IMG/VR virus record: IMGVR_UViG_3300008113_000400 | Coordinates: 1 to 30,443 of that record | Direction: 5' to 3' (one strand) | From: a virus | Length of the DNA stretch: 30,443 bases | Shown here: in pieces, positions 7,585-18,300 of the stretch | How the letters are laid out: the number at the start of each line of letters is the position of its first letter | How positions within the stretch are numbered: the first letter of the stretch is position 1 | Program-made: the position numbers and the translations under genes | The notes under the pieces: generated by a model | What the model saw: only the letters and a program-made list of their open reading frames with translations | Told to the model about the DNA's origin: nothing | Database searches by the model: none

Positions 7585-7831
7585 TACAATCAGTACCTAA
7601 TCCACCAGAATAACTCGTAAAACTATTTGATAGTGTATAACCATACACGGCACCACTGTGAGTTGTAAAAGCCTCCCAACACAATGTACCATAGGTACCG
7701 TCAGTGGTGGTATAAGTTTGACCAGCAGTAAATGTACTATTTGAAGTACCATTAACCGTTGGTGTACATGGTTGTATAACAACCGAAGAGTTACTACAAC
7801 ATCTAAGATAGAGATAATTACTACAAGCCAT
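7532..7831 (-). CDS. Cys-rich tail protein or N-terminal piece of the adhesin
   Basis: This 99-residue frame starts at ATG 7829-7831, which overlaps the stop of the 991-aa gene as TAATG. It begins MACSNYLYLRCC and ends at a TGA at 7532-7534. It matches the Cys-rich units of the 1204-aa adhesin: an aromatic strand ending in CC, a central G.YGTLCW and a C..C near the end. Its last 53 bases overlap the 1204-aa frame, and a +1 shift near the TTTT run at about 7548-7551 would join the two. It is therefore either a small separate protein translated by coupling from the 991-aa gene, or the true N-terminus of the adhesin cut off by a programmed or erroneous frameshift. The coding frame itself is well supported; its independence is not. 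Confidence 0.65.
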   Translation of the reverse strand: MACSNYLYLRCCSNSSVVIQPCTPTVNGTSNSTFTAGQTYTTTDGTYGTLCWEAFTTHSGAVYGYTLSNSFTSYSGGLGTDCNACEYEHGAGCFIPPAT

Positions 7832-10806
7832 TATTCAAAACAATTCACACTTAAATTTATACCTACGGAAAGTTGAACTTGTTCTAAAGTATTCTCACTA
7901 ACCGACCTCAGGTTTGTTATAGTTAATTTATTACCATTCAATGTGTAAGTATACCCATACTGATAAACTTTGTATAAATTATTTATCAAAGTTGTTCTCC
8001 ATAAGTAATCTGATGGTGCGTCACTGATTCCATAACCACTATAAAAGAATTCATTTATAATTGTTTGGTTACCAATTGTTAATGTTAAATACCATTGAGA
8101 GTTAACAGAATTCTGAGAACATACCTCAGCATTTAAATCATTTTGAGTGTAAAAATTATTAACTCGGTTGGCTAAAATACCTGTGAAGTTTGAAACCGTG
8201 GTATCACCGTTCATCCAAGGATAAATAAAGAACTCCGTATAACTTGTGTTACAATCATAATCAAATATATTTGAAATGATAAAACATGGTTCCGCAGGAA
8301 CTGGTACAATCTGACATCCTCTTTGTCTACGGTATACAAACTTTTGTTTGTGGAATATTGAGTTTTCCAATCTAACCCCTGTCATCCATAATGTTGTTGC
8401 AGGAACCATCTGTTCAATGAGTTTCATCCAAAATGGACCCAACGCATCAACATATTCAATTAACTTTTGATATGTGTATTTGTTATTTGGTAAACCAACT
8501 GTTTGTTCAGATTGAATGTATTTCCAAAACACACTTTGAAGTGTTGGATATCCACCGGTTTTACCATCAGTAATGTACAAACGGTTACGAGTGTTAATCA
8601 TGTTCTGCCAAAAAGTTTGGTAGAATTCAAAGAATGTTTTTTTCTGAGGTTCAGGGTCAATAACCGTATCATCAATACCTCCCGGTGTTGGGAAGTTCGC
8701 AGTATATCCTGATTCAGGAATTGGGTAGTTATAATTTCTTGACTGGTCCCAAACATCATATGCAAGTCCTTGTCCGACATTCAAGAAAATGTCAACGTTC
8801 TTAACGTTTAATACCAAACTTTCATTATCGGTGAAATAATAGGCATTGTATCCTCCCTCGGTAGATACTCTTAACTTATCGTCAGTTGCAACCCATGACT
8901 TTTGGTTATCAGGAACTCTTCTTAATTTATATCCGTCCATCATATATGGGAAATCAGAATATCTTTGAAGATAGATTCCACCATAAGTGAACGGTTCTAA
9001 TGAAACTTGGTTATCTAAGTTTTGTCCGGTGTATGTTTGGTATGTTGGGACAAATTGGTCAGGACTTCTGTGTTGTGGTGTTGATTGATACCAACCAGCA
9101 CCTTCTTGGAAGAACACACCATTTGAACCCGTTGTTGCCGGTGACTTTGGTAAACCAATTTCATCAACAGGATAATCGGTACGTCTGATATTAACCGATT
9201 GGAAGTCGGATGTTGTTGTATATGCGGTAAACTGTTGTCCTCTAATTGAATAGGTAACTGCACCATTTAATGTCGGAGTTTCAGTTGCGTAGGTTCCTCC
9301 TGAAAGACTAGCCCATTGAGTGTTGAAATTCTCCATATTAATTCTTTGGTCCGCCAAATAAATAAATTCGTTATAATCAATCAAAGCATCAGGTGCTCCG
9401 ATTAATCTTAATAAGAATTCAACAGACCTTCTAGTTCCTTTACTCTTAAACAAGTAAGCGGAGTTAAGAATTAAATTTCTATAAAACTGATAGTTTAGTT
9501 CAGTTGGCGTTTGTGACCTAGCATAACCAGGATATTCAGATGTTGTTGTCCCAAAAACACTATCCAAGAAGTTCTCATTCGTAATCGGTGAGAAATTATT
9601 TGTCCACCCCAATGTTTGGGACAAATTAAATAAAAGTTGTGACGGAATATCATTACCAGGAACATAGTCCACACTATTCATCCAAGCTAATGAATCAATG
9701 AATTGTTTTATTTGGTCAAAACTTCTACCATATATCTGAAGAACCTTTTCAACTCTGTGGTCAATAGTATCAAATTCTTTAATTGAATCTGTCACCAAAA
9801 ATCTTGATACAAGATTTGTTTTATAAGTGTCTAAACTTTCAGCAGTGTCAGCAAGTTTGGTTAGGTAGTTGTCAAATCTACCTGATATGATATCTAAATT
9901 CCAAACACCATCTTTTGGCCAAGTAACTTGAACATATCCTGTGTAGAATTGTCCAGCATCATTTTGTAAAGGAACTTGAAAGTTTGCTGTGTATTCAGGA
10001 GAAATTTGACGATTTAATAAAAACTTTTCAACCTCATCAAAATCTTCAGCTAAAACCTTATCAACAATATAATCATTTGGTCTAACAATAAAATTGTCTA
10101 ATGTTGTTGAGTTTCCACTAAACGGATTACCTTGAACAATAAAAGTTAGAGTCCCAACATCCAAAGTTTGTGATGGTGTAAAACCAACAACTCTATATTC
10201 AACCCCCAAGTAAGATAAGGCATAATCCAAATAAGTTTTAGTTAAATCCCTATACTCAGAAGTTACAATCTCTCTAAACATCATGTTAGTTGTAGCACTA
10301 ACCGAGAATTCAATTTGGAATGGATTGTATACTCTTGAGACGTTAACGTCAAAAGTTGTTTCATCCTCTACAGAGTCATATACAATGTTTGTCGCAGTTT
10401 GACCTGTTGTATAGTTGGACATAGTTCTTCTAATATCCAAACCAGCAGGGAAATAATTAATAATTTTATTAATTGAAACACTAAATCTTTTCGCTAACGA
10501 ACCATACAATGAAAAGTTTAAAACTTGTGATACATCATAGTTTGGATAAACCCTAAATTGTGATTGTAAAATTCTTCTACTTTGGTCAACAGAACTAACA
10601 TCTAAATCTTCTAAACTAATTGGTTCTGAAAATGTACCAATAGAAAAAGTTCTGTTAACTTTTTCAGTAACAGAAGTTGTAAAATCAAAAACAGCATTAG
10701 TTAACCCTCCACCCTCAACAACTTGAAAACCTACAATGTTGTCAAAGGTTCCTAAACCACTACCTGGTGTTGGGGGGTAAAAAAACTTTGTTGAGTTGAT
10801 AGCCAT
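7831..10806 (-). CDS. Large tail/baseplate structural protein
   Basis: This 991-residue protein starts at ATG 10804-10806, overlapping the previous stop as TAATG, and its own stop overlaps the next start in the same way. Around residues 454-471 the segment KSKGTRRSVEFLLRLIGA resembles the K.KGT..al..lL.l.G motif of P2 gpI-type tail proteins, so this may be the component that links baseplate to fibres. That resemblance is my pattern reading only. The last 86 residues (906-991, with FFYSGYGISDAPSDYLW) form a domain that recurs in the 1204-aa adhesin just downstream. No membrane segments are seen. Its position between baseplate genes and adhesins fits a baseplate-periphery role. Confidence 0.75.
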   Translation of the reverse strand: MAINSTKFFYPPTPGSGLGTFDNIVGFQVVEGGGLTNAVFDFTTSVTEKVNRTFSIGTFSEPISLEDLDVSSVDQSRRILQSQFRVYPNYDVSQVLNFSLYGSLAKRFSVSINKIINYFPAGLDIRRTMSNYTTGQTATNIVYDSVEDETTFDVNVSRVYNPFQIEFSVSATTNMMFREIVTSEYRDLTKTYLDYALSYLGVEYRVVGFTPSQTLDVGTLTFIVQGNPFSGNSTTLDNFIVRPNDYIVDKVLAEDFDEVEKFLLNRQISPEYTANFQVPLQNDAGQFYTGYVQVTWPKDGVWNLDIISGRFDNYLTKLADTAESLDTYKTNLVSRFLVTDSIKEFDTIDHRVEKVLQIYGRSFDQIKQFIDSLAWMNSVDYVPGNDIPSQLLFNLSQTLGWTNNFSPITNENFLDSVFGTTTSEYPGYARSQTPTELNYQFYRNLILNSAYLFKSKGTRRSVEFLLRLIGAPDALIDYNEFIYLADQRINMENFNTQWASLSGGTYATETPTLNGAVTYSIRGQQFTAYTTTSDFQSVNIRRTDYPVDEIGLPKSPATTGSNGVFFQEGAGWYQSTPQHRSPDQFVPTYQTYTGQNLDNQVSLEPFTYGGIYLQRYSDFPYMMDGYKLRRVPDNQKSWVATDDKLRVSTEGGYNAYYFTDNESLVLNVKNVDIFLNVGQGLAYDVWDQSRNYNYPIPESGYTANFPTPGGIDDTVIDPEPQKKTFFEFYQTFWQNMINTRNRLYITDGKTGGYPTLQSVFWKYIQSEQTVGLPNNKYTYQKLIEYVDALGPFWMKLIEQMVPATTLWMTGVRLENSIFHKQKFVYRRQRGCQIVPVPAEPCFIISNIFDYDCNTSYTEFFIYPWMNGDTTVSNFTGILANRVNNFYTQNDLNAEVCSQNSVNSQWYLTLTIGNQTIINEFFYSGYGISDAPSDYLWRTTLINNLYKVYQYGYTYTLNGNKLTITNLRSVSENTLEQVQLSVGINLSVNCFE

Positions 10807-11714
10807 TATTGTGTTATGGTCGTGAAGTTTTTAGTATAATCAATATTACCACCTCTGTCCTGACGAACTTCATAAAGAAGTTCATTAAATTGGTCACGGA
10901 TTTCGTATAGATTGTATTGTTTGTAAATATTATTTTGAGTGTCGTACATTGTGTATACACCGTCATCAACACTCTTAGTTTGGTTACCAAACAATGCAAT
11001 TGCAAGAGATGATGTGTCGTATTCAACAATATCAACTTCAATTGTTATTGGATTGAAGAATGTATTTGTGATAATAATGTTTTGTGCCGGTTGTCCAATA
11101 AACGGAGTTGCGTTTGGTTTGTTTGTTGGGGACGATGATGGTGAAACTGTAAGGAACATCAAATTTGACACTCCGTCAACATAACGATATCTAACCGCTT
11201 TTTGTGTGGTGTTAACTTGGTTAACCACAACCGGCTCACAATAAAATGAAGATGTTACAATTCTAAAAAAGTTTGGAATTTTTGAACCATCAGAATTTAA
11301 ATATTCAATTCTAAATCCAACTAATCCTTGTGGCACAAATTTATTTCTAAATTGTTCAGGAACATTTGATAAATCAACAACAATACCTTTTACGTTAGGT
11401 AACGCACTTAACACACCACAATCTGTAATTGTTGTTCTAATTTGTGCCGGTCTAATCATTAAGGTATAAATCCCAATCTGATTAAATTCTTCGGCAGGTA
11501 ATGTTAAATTGTATAATCCTCCAAGTACCTCAATACCAGCGTTCCCACCTGTATTTGTATTATTGAAGTACGGACGCAGTACTGAAGGTGCATCCAAAGT
11601 TTTTAACACAAAATCCGTAGTTTGGTCTCTTGAAGGTGTGTAGTTAAGAATAATCTCAACATCTTCGGGAGATACATCCGCCGGTCTTATTGTTCCATAT
11701 GTTCCAACTGCCAT
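10806..11714 (-). CDS. Late structural protein, unknown family
   Basis: This 302-residue protein starts at ATG 11712-11714 (MAVGTYGTIRPADVSPEDVE). It is beta-rich with no signal peptide or long hydrophobic stretch. A short Ser/Pro/Asn-rich segment (VSPSSSPTNKPNATP) near residues 191-205 looks like a hinge between two domains. It begins a coupled group: its stop overlaps the ATG of the 991-aa gene as TAATG, so the two are probably made in similar amounts. A TATTTAT motif lies 17 bases before the start, in the only spacer between 7.8 and 20.5 kb. I do not recognise the family; a tail or baseplate role is inferred from position. Confidence 0.7.
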   Translation of the reverse strand: MAVGTYGTIRPADVSPEDVEIILNYTPSRDQTTDFVLKTLDAPSVLRPYFNNTNTGGNAGIEVLGGLYNLTLPAEEFNQIGIYTLMIRPAQIRTTITDCGVLSALPNVKGIVVDLSNVPEQFRNKFVPQGLVGFRIEYLNSDGSKIPNFFRIVTSSFYCEPVVVNQVNTTQKAVRYRYVDGVSNLMFLTVSPSSSPTNKPNATPFIGQPAQNIIITNTFFNPITIEVDIVEYDTSSLAIALFGNQTKSVDDGVYTMYDTQNNIYKQYNLYEIRDQFNELLYEVRQDRGGNIDYTKNFTTITQ

Positions 11715-11731
11715 TTTAGTTCTTTATTTTA

Positions 11732-11738
11732 ATAAATA
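11732..11738 (-). promoter_or_regulatory. TATTTAT motif upstream of the 302-aa gene
   Basis: The coding strand reads ACTATTTATTAAAATAAAG, 17 bases before the ATG, within a 26-base spacer. It is the only such intergenic motif in a 12.7 kb run of otherwise overlapping structural genes, so it may start an internal late transcript. Confidence 0.45.
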
Positions 11739-11740
11739 GT

Positions 11741-12835
11741 TTATCCCTTTTTTTCTATAAGAAAATATCCATATCCGTAATTCTCCATTTCGGACATAGT
11801 TTTAACATCACCCAACCTTCTTATCTGTTCATACGCAGTATTTTTACCACGTTCAACAAACACATCTGAAGTTATTTGTGGTTGGTCAATAACCCCCATC
11901 AAAATTGGTTCTTTTGTTATTGGTACCGCTTCAATCATATTTTCAGTTAAACCACTACTATTTTCAAAGTATATTGTGGAACCATCAACATAATCGTAGA
12001 AGTCAACATTTTGAATTGTATAGGCGGTATATGACAATCCGATATCATTAACAACACCCACAATTTGTCCACCTTGAATAACAGGTACTCCAACAATATA
12101 AGGATTGACACCATATTGTTTTAATTCAGTTAATCTTGAAGTAGAGTATCCTGAGACAACAAACGGTACTGTAGTGTATCCTGATGATACTTGTTGGGCA
12201 ACCGTGTTGTCAGCATCATAAGGATATATGTAATCGTAACTTATAGGTGTTCCTGACCAACTACCTCCAAGTGCTTGGAAGAACGCTCTACCTTTTGGGT
12301 TATAGATTACAGCATTTTTAAATGGTATTTGTACTTCTTTTGAAACTAAATTAACACCAAAAGGTGTTGTCTGTTTCATTGTTATTGTATAACCACTAAC
12401 ACCAATAGGATATGTATGTGAAATTGTTTCCCCACTAAAGATTTCATCAGGTGTGTTATCACCCCAATTTATCTTATAAGATGAAAATTCTAAAAATGAT
12501 TTACTCTTTTGTGAACTATTATAAACCGTGTAAGTGTACGGTGTTATTGTTGAAGATGTAAAGATAAAGTTAGTTACAACATCCGCCTGTTCCGCAATAC
12601 CATCAAAAGGTGTGTAATAACCCATATCAATGGTTGTCTGAGTTAACATAATTGGAACCGTAAGTCCTGTAAGTATTGACGCGCCATTTGTACCTCCACT
12701 AACAACTTGAGTCATGGATGAATACACCCCAACCTCCGCAACTAAAATATCGTTACCTTTTACGTAAGATGTAAATCCTGTTACTAAGTCAGACGTAATA
12801 AATTCGGGTGATATTTGAAACTTATAATCTACCAT
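11741..12835 (-). CDS. Late structural protein with PKD-like domain
   Basis: This 364-residue protein starts at ATG 12833-12835, overlapping the preceding stop as TAATG. Residues of about 118-162 show a PKD-like Ig fold signature: YKINWGDNTPDE, then ISHTYPIGVSGYTITMKQTTPFG. This follows the WGDG...HTY...G.YTVT pattern of surface-exposed PKD domains. Residues 1-110 are beta-rich, and the C-terminus is charged and aromatic (YGYGYFLIEKKG). No signal peptide is visible. Genes before and after are also structural. It may be a baseplate or fibre-attachment protein, but I recognise no homologue over the full length. Confidence 0.7.
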   Translation of the reverse strand: MVDYKFQISPEFITSDLVTGFTSYVKGNDILVAEVGVYSSMTQVVSGGTNGASILTGLTVPIMLTQTTIDMGYYTPFDGIAEQADVVTNFIFTSSTITPYTYTVYNSSQKSKSFLEFSSYKINWGDNTPDEIFSGETISHTYPIGVSGYTITMKQTTPFGVNLVSKEVQIPFKNAVIYNPKGRAFFQALGGSWSGTPISYDYIYPYDADNTVAQQVSSGYTTVPFVVSGYSTSRLTELKQYGVNPYIVGVPVIQGGQIVGVVNDIGLSYTAYTIQNVDFYDYVDGSTIYFENSSGLTENMIEAVPITKEPILMGVIDQPQITSDVFVERGKNTAYEQIRRLGDVKTMSEMENYGYGYFLIEKKG

Positions 12836-13644
12836 TATGGGTTAACATATTCATACCATTTTATGGGTTCAGTAGTACCAACCCTATTGAATGTTATTGT
12901 ATCATAAACATTATATTTCTGTGACGGATAATTTAAATTAACCTGATAATAAAAATTAAATAAATTGTTCGGAGAATATGAATTAGACGCTTGGATTGAT
13001 TGAGGTCTATTAATCATTCTTGTAAATGTACCGGTTTTAGCGTTCCAAAACTTACAAGACATATAAAATCTATTAACATCTATGTATTCTCTTGAATACA
13101 ACCAATAAATAAAGAAACCATTTGTATCTCCAACAAAATCTAAATTATACTTCGGTTTGTTAATATCCACCAAAGCACCTTGCATACTTGCCGGCATCTT
13201 TAAACCTTGAGTGGTTGGTAATATAATAGTTAAATAATTTTTTTGTGTGGCTTCTGATGGTGAATCATAAAAATCCAACTTGAAGAAACTTTTCTTAAAA
13301 TTATTACGGAAGTAATACACTTCATCAGTTGTAAATCCCTCATTTCTATAGTCCATTGTCCACTCAGTTTCTGATGTTAAATTACCACCTGAGTAAAAAT
13401 AAAATTCATAATTAACGTCAGTCCTTACTTTTAAATCATTCACATCTGTTGATGTGTAACCTGAGTGTGAAAATCTAATGGTTTCAAAGTCAAAACCTTT
13501 ACCAGCAACTTCAGACATTATTTCCGCTTCAATCTCACGAATTTCGTTTTCCGTATCCAACAAACTCCAATTAAATTGCACAGGTATTACAAGACCTTTG
13601 TCCTGTAAACCCAATCTTGTTATTTGAACTTTATTCACAGTCAT
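12835..13644 (-). CDS. Late structural protein, unknown family
   Basis: This 269-residue protein starts at ATG 13642-13644 (MTVNKVQITRLGLQDKGLVI), inside the end of the 563-aa gene (14-base overlap). It is rich in aromatic residues (Tyr, Phe, Trp), typical of beta-structured baseplate proteins, and has no signal peptide or membrane helix. Both ends overlap neighbouring genes, so it is translated as part of a coupled structural group. I do not recognise the family. Confidence 0.7.
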   Translation of the reverse strand: MTVNKVQITRLGLQDKGLVIPVQFNWSLLDTENEIREIEAEIMSEVAGKGFDFETIRFSHSGYTSTDVNDLKVRTDVNYEFYFYSGGNLTSETEWTMDYRNEGFTTDEVYYFRNNFKKSFFKLDFYDSPSEATQKNYLTIILPTTQGLKMPASMQGALVDINKPKYNLDFVGDTNGFFIYWLYSREYIDVNRFYMSCKFWNAKTGTFTRMINRPQSIQASNSYSPNNLFNFYYQVNLNYPSQKYNVYDTITFNRVGTTEPIKWYEYVNP

Positions 13645-15322
13645 CTATTGCCGGTTGTGTTGAAATGTTTAATCCTCCAAGGATATCTTGATAATTAGAA
13701 CCTTCAGGTATTAATCTAAATACATAGTCTCGGTATGGGTAATGAGAACGATTCAAATAAGGATAGTTAACACCCCTATCTAAATTATCAAATTCACCAT
13801 ATAAATAAGGTTCTCTCCATCTAAACTCTTCATCTATTTCAGAATAAAATGAATACCCCGGAATGTTTTCAGAATTGGCGGCAGGTGCAGTTTCAACATA
13901 ATCTGAAAATACTCTAATCGTTAATGGAATATGTGGTACATAGTAATAACCCAAAGCGTTTGGAGTTGGTGTTGATTCTGTTTTAAAAATGTCTTGGTTG
14001 AATTTAATCTTATGGATTAAAGGTGATATCACTCTTTCAACTTGTTCGTAGTCATTCCATTCACAAAAATCACCCTCTAATAAATCACCAGCACTTAACA
14101 CACGATTATAATAAAAGGTCTCAGTTACCCCACTTGTTTTAGTGTAACTATTAACAGGAATATTAGTGAACGAATATTGATTGTTATCAGACCACCAAGA
14201 ACTACTTTCTTTAGTTAGATTAAAACCCCAACCTTTTTTTAATCCAACACCATTAAATGATTTATTGAAATATCCACTATAACCTTTATTAACGACAGAT
14301 AAGAATATTTCACCAACAGGACGATTTCTATTATCTGTTACACCACTTAAGATTAAATCTTTTTTTAATGTAACGTCATAAGTGTTTGACGATGTTTTAG
14401 TTGATATTCTCGTTAAATTATTTGGTGTAATTGAACTAAATTCTAATTTCTTTTCATTGTTAAACGGGTTTAATTCAAAACCTGTTTTTGTTACATCAAC
14501 ATCATTTTCATTAAATAAAATTCTGTTTTTTCTAACATAATACTTTGACCTAGTTTCTAAGTTGGATGGATTGGAAATTCTTTTGAATGTACCCATCCTA
14601 CCATTAAAAAATGTATTACCGGTATAACCAGGATTTATAATATTAAAAACAAAATCAGAACTACCATATCTGTCGTTACCTAATGATAACACTTCAAATA
14701 TAGTATCACCGTCATAATCAAATGATAACTCAACAGATTCAAAAGGTGATAATCCATGAGACATTAAACATTGAAAAGTTAGTATATTAAACCCACCTTG
14801 ACTTGAACTTGATAAGATAAACGGTATTCCATCCTCAGCACTCCATTGTATTGTCTGACCTGAATAGGTTGCCTGCATTACGACAGCACCATCATTTACC
14901 GCAGGATATGTAAGGTAATAAGACCAGTTATATGTGTAGGCACTTTCAGGAGAATAATCAAAATGATAATCAGTAATACTAGGTCTAAAAAAATCAAACT
15001 CATAATATTGTGGATACCCTCTCCAAATAGAACTAACCGATGATTGTTCAGGATTTACATAATACAAGTTATTCAAGAACGGGATGTATTCTGTTGTACC
15101 TGTTAAGGTATTGTCATACAAATATTGTAATTTAAAAGTTGGTCTGAAAACTTCACAAGTCTGACGTTCATCGTCATACAATTGTGCCAAGTTAAGAGAC
15201 GTATTTCTAACAAACTGAGTTAACTCTTCTTGAGTCTGATTTAACCCAACATTAATTTGTTGGTCAATTGATGGTGCAGATTTAAACGCCAGTCTTGAAG
15301 GTATTATTGTATAATCACTCAT
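13631..15322 (-). CDS. Late baseplate/tail structural protein, unknown family
   Basis: I chose the ATG at 15320-15322 (MSDYTIIPSRLAFKSAP), giving 563 residues. A GTG one codon upstream is the alternative start. Either start lies inside the end of the 1741-aa gene, so translation is coupled. The protein is rich in Tyr, Phe and Asn and has no signal peptide or hydrophobic segment. In T4 the genes after gp6 and gp7 encode gp8 and other wedge parts. By order alone this could be a wedge component, but I see no sequence signature that supports a specific T4 name. Confidence 0.72.
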   Translation of the reverse strand: MSDYTIIPSRLAFKSAPSIDQQINVGLNQTQEELTQFVRNTSLNLAQLYDDERQTCEVFRPTFKLQYLYDNTLTGTTEYIPFLNNLYYVNPEQSSVSSIWRGYPQYYEFDFFRPSITDYHFDYSPESAYTYNWSYYLTYPAVNDGAVVMQATYSGQTIQWSAEDGIPFILSSSSQGGFNILTFQCLMSHGLSPFESVELSFDYDGDTIFEVLSLGNDRYGSSDFVFNIINPGYTGNTFFNGRMGTFKRISNPSNLETRSKYYVRKNRILFNENDVDVTKTGFELNPFNNEKKLEFSSITPNNLTRISTKTSSNTYDVTLKKDLILSGVTDNRNRPVGEIFLSVVNKGYSGYFNKSFNGVGLKKGWGFNLTKESSSWWSDNNQYSFTNIPVNSYTKTSGVTETFYYNRVLSAGDLLEGDFCEWNDYEQVERVISPLIHKIKFNQDIFKTESTPTPNALGYYYVPHIPLTIRVFSDYVETAPAANSENIPGYSFYSEIDEEFRWREPYLYGEFDNLDRGVNYPYLNRSHYPYRDYVFRLIPEGSNYQDILGGLNISTQPAIDDCE

Positions 15323-18300
15323 CACTTAAATACTTTTGTTTAAATTTATCAAGTGCCGTTAATCCTGTTTTTAATCCAAAGTAGAAATGGTATGGGGCAC
15401 CAACTAAAAATTTATTTTTCCAATTACCAACGTTAGGTGTAATTACACCTTGGTTGTCTTCCATGTAAATATATCCACGAGCTCTTCTATCATCTCCTTG
15501 TGTATTTGAACCAATAAAGTATGTTGGTGAAACAACGTTAGTTCTATCCAAAGATTGATATTTTTTGGAGAAAATATCATTTGTTTCTGTTGCCCAATTA
15601 TTTTCTTCACTACCAAAAATAGTAGGGTTAACTAATCTTGGGAATAGATACGTAACCAATGGTTTTCTTGGCGGATTTAACTCCCATTGATAAAATGGTA
15701 CTTCTTGTGATTTAATACCATATGAATATTGAATTGCTGAACTTGCTGGTGATGGTCTAAAATCAATCTTACCAGGTGTTAAGTAGTCTTTAACTTGTAA
15801 GTCTTCAGTTGTTGATGAGAAGAATATACCCATAACAGGTCCACTAACATTGTTACCAAGTAACTGAACCGGGTCATCTGTACCACCATAAGATTCATAA
15901 GCATCCGCAGAAAACTTAATGACACCTTGTTCTGAATTAATTGATAATAATTGAGCAGCGTCACCATCAATTCTTCTTTCCTCTCTTGAGAAAAGAATGT
16001 TAATAATATTATTATTGGTGAAGACACTTATCGCACCAATTCCTGAGGTTCTTTGTGATAATAATTGTATAAATAAATTATTTGTAATTCTTGAAATAAC
16101 AAAGAACGTTAAGATATCTGACGTGTCCCCATAACTACTAGGATTTAGTTTATTCATAACAAATCCTTTATAAGTTGGGTCTAAAGAAATTTCAGAATAG
16201 ATATCACTCTTAGGTCCCAAATTCATAATTGTTGTTGGAAATAACAAATTCAAATCGTTTATTTTACCCGCATTAGGTGTTTGTCTTTTACCTATAAAAC
16301 CTTTACTACTATTTGGATTATAAGGACTACTTCTCATATAATAGTTGTTACTATCATCATTAAAGAAAACAAACTCCTTACAATAGATTGTCTTTTTAAC
16401 CTCGTTGTTACCGTCATAAATTGACCTAACTTGGATAGGTGGTGTGTACATAGTTCCATTTATCCAATTGTTAGTAAACGTTTGTGAAACCACTCCCCTA
16501 CACAAAGCATAAAAGAATCTATATCTAATACCGTATTCACCAAAACCCTGTAAATCCTTTGCTAAACCAACCAATGGTTTTGTCATGAATCTATAACATC
16601 CGTTGTAAACAATATCATTGTTTTGACAATCCGTTTTTACTCCAAATGTTTTTCCATCACCACTGTAACAATCAATACTAACCATGTTTGAACATGAGAA
16701 TGTTTCTAAGACATTTAAATTACCCGGTATGTCACTTGTATCAGATGTTACAATATCAGAACCAGTTCCATACGCAATTGTTGAGAAATCTTCTTGGTAT
16801 TGGGTAGTTATCTCATATATCGTAAATCCTAAATTTTGTTGTAATACAGGTACAATACCATTCCACTTAGTACCTTCTAAAAAGTCAGAAGACGGAAGTC
16901 TATCCGTTCTCATAACATTTAAAGTCTTATCAGATATGTTCAGTGGTGTTGTTTGGAATTGTGGTAATAATGAAACCGAAACGTAATTACTTTCCACTAA
17001 ACTTGGCTTTCTTCCTGATTGTCCAAAAGTACCACCTTGAACATCCAACCAATAAAAATCCAAACCTGATACATCTTCTAATGAATCATATTTACCATCA
17101 TCTATTTGAGAATCAAAAAATCCATTAACATTTTTAGATGTGGTAAGTGTTACACTACTATTACTTGGGTAGTTAAAATATTTGTTAACACCATAACTCT
17201 GTAATGTTCTGTTACCACTATTTTCAAAATTCTGCCAATTAGTGTTAGAATCTAAACCACTGTAATAACCAACATTAGAAGTAGTAAATGCTGAGTAAGT
17301 TGTTCCAGGTTCAAAAAATTTACTTGGGTAAAAATAATTTGATTGAATAGTGTGGTCTTGGACTGACATTCCTCCTGATGGAAGTTTTTGTATCGGTACA
17401 TTAATTCTTGAATTAATAGTAACCGTCACATCATCCTCACTTGCAAATCCTAATATTTTTCCAATACCATATTTGTTTTGATAAAGTGGTGAATATGGGT
17501 CAACACCTCTTTGTAATATTAATATGTACTGATTTTCAAAACCTTCATATGTTGTTCTTGGTTGGTATGATGTACCGTACAAATCCCATGTAAGTCCTTG
17601 TTTTCTTGCATAACTAACCGAAACACTTGAATTTAATAATTTAAGGAATGAATTATATGTTGGTTGTAATTGACATGTTGCTCCAACAAATGATACAGTT
17701 CCATCACCGGAATCTAATGTTGGTAATGCACAAGCACAAACCTCCATGGTCTCACCAACCCATTCTTGAGCGGTTGTATCATATACGTTAGTTAGGTTAA
17801 CATATTGTGTAGTTCCATTACAAGCTTGATATGAGAAATATGCAAATAATTGACCAATAGTTGAGTCGTCACATTTTACAACATACTTTCTACAAGATGA
17901 ACACCCTGGTTGTGCAATAAGATTAAACGCAGCACTAACGGTAATTGCGGTAACCACTTGGTAATATTCAATGTCCGCAGGGAAATTATAGTTGTTTTGA
18001 GTTGACCCCGAACTTAATTGATATATCTGAGTTGATTCTGTTGTCTGTGAAGTTGCGTATTTGATAGTAATTGAACCAACACCTGGTTGTAATGTAGTAC
18101 CACTAATACCCGTTTCAGATTGTGTATTGGAACTAAACGTATAGTTCTTGTCCGTACTATTTTCAGGATTAACAAAAGATAATAGAGTACCCGCCTCAAA
18201 TGGTGATTGTGATAATACTGTTAGAGTGTTATCATAGTGTTTAACCGTGGCGTTAGATGGGTTATCAAAACTTACAGAAATTCTATTGAGACCATCAAAG

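Noticed and set aside
1-7831. Diversity-generating retroelement acting on the adhesin region
   Set aside because: No reverse transcriptase and no template/variable repeat pair with adenine-directed changes were seen in this window.
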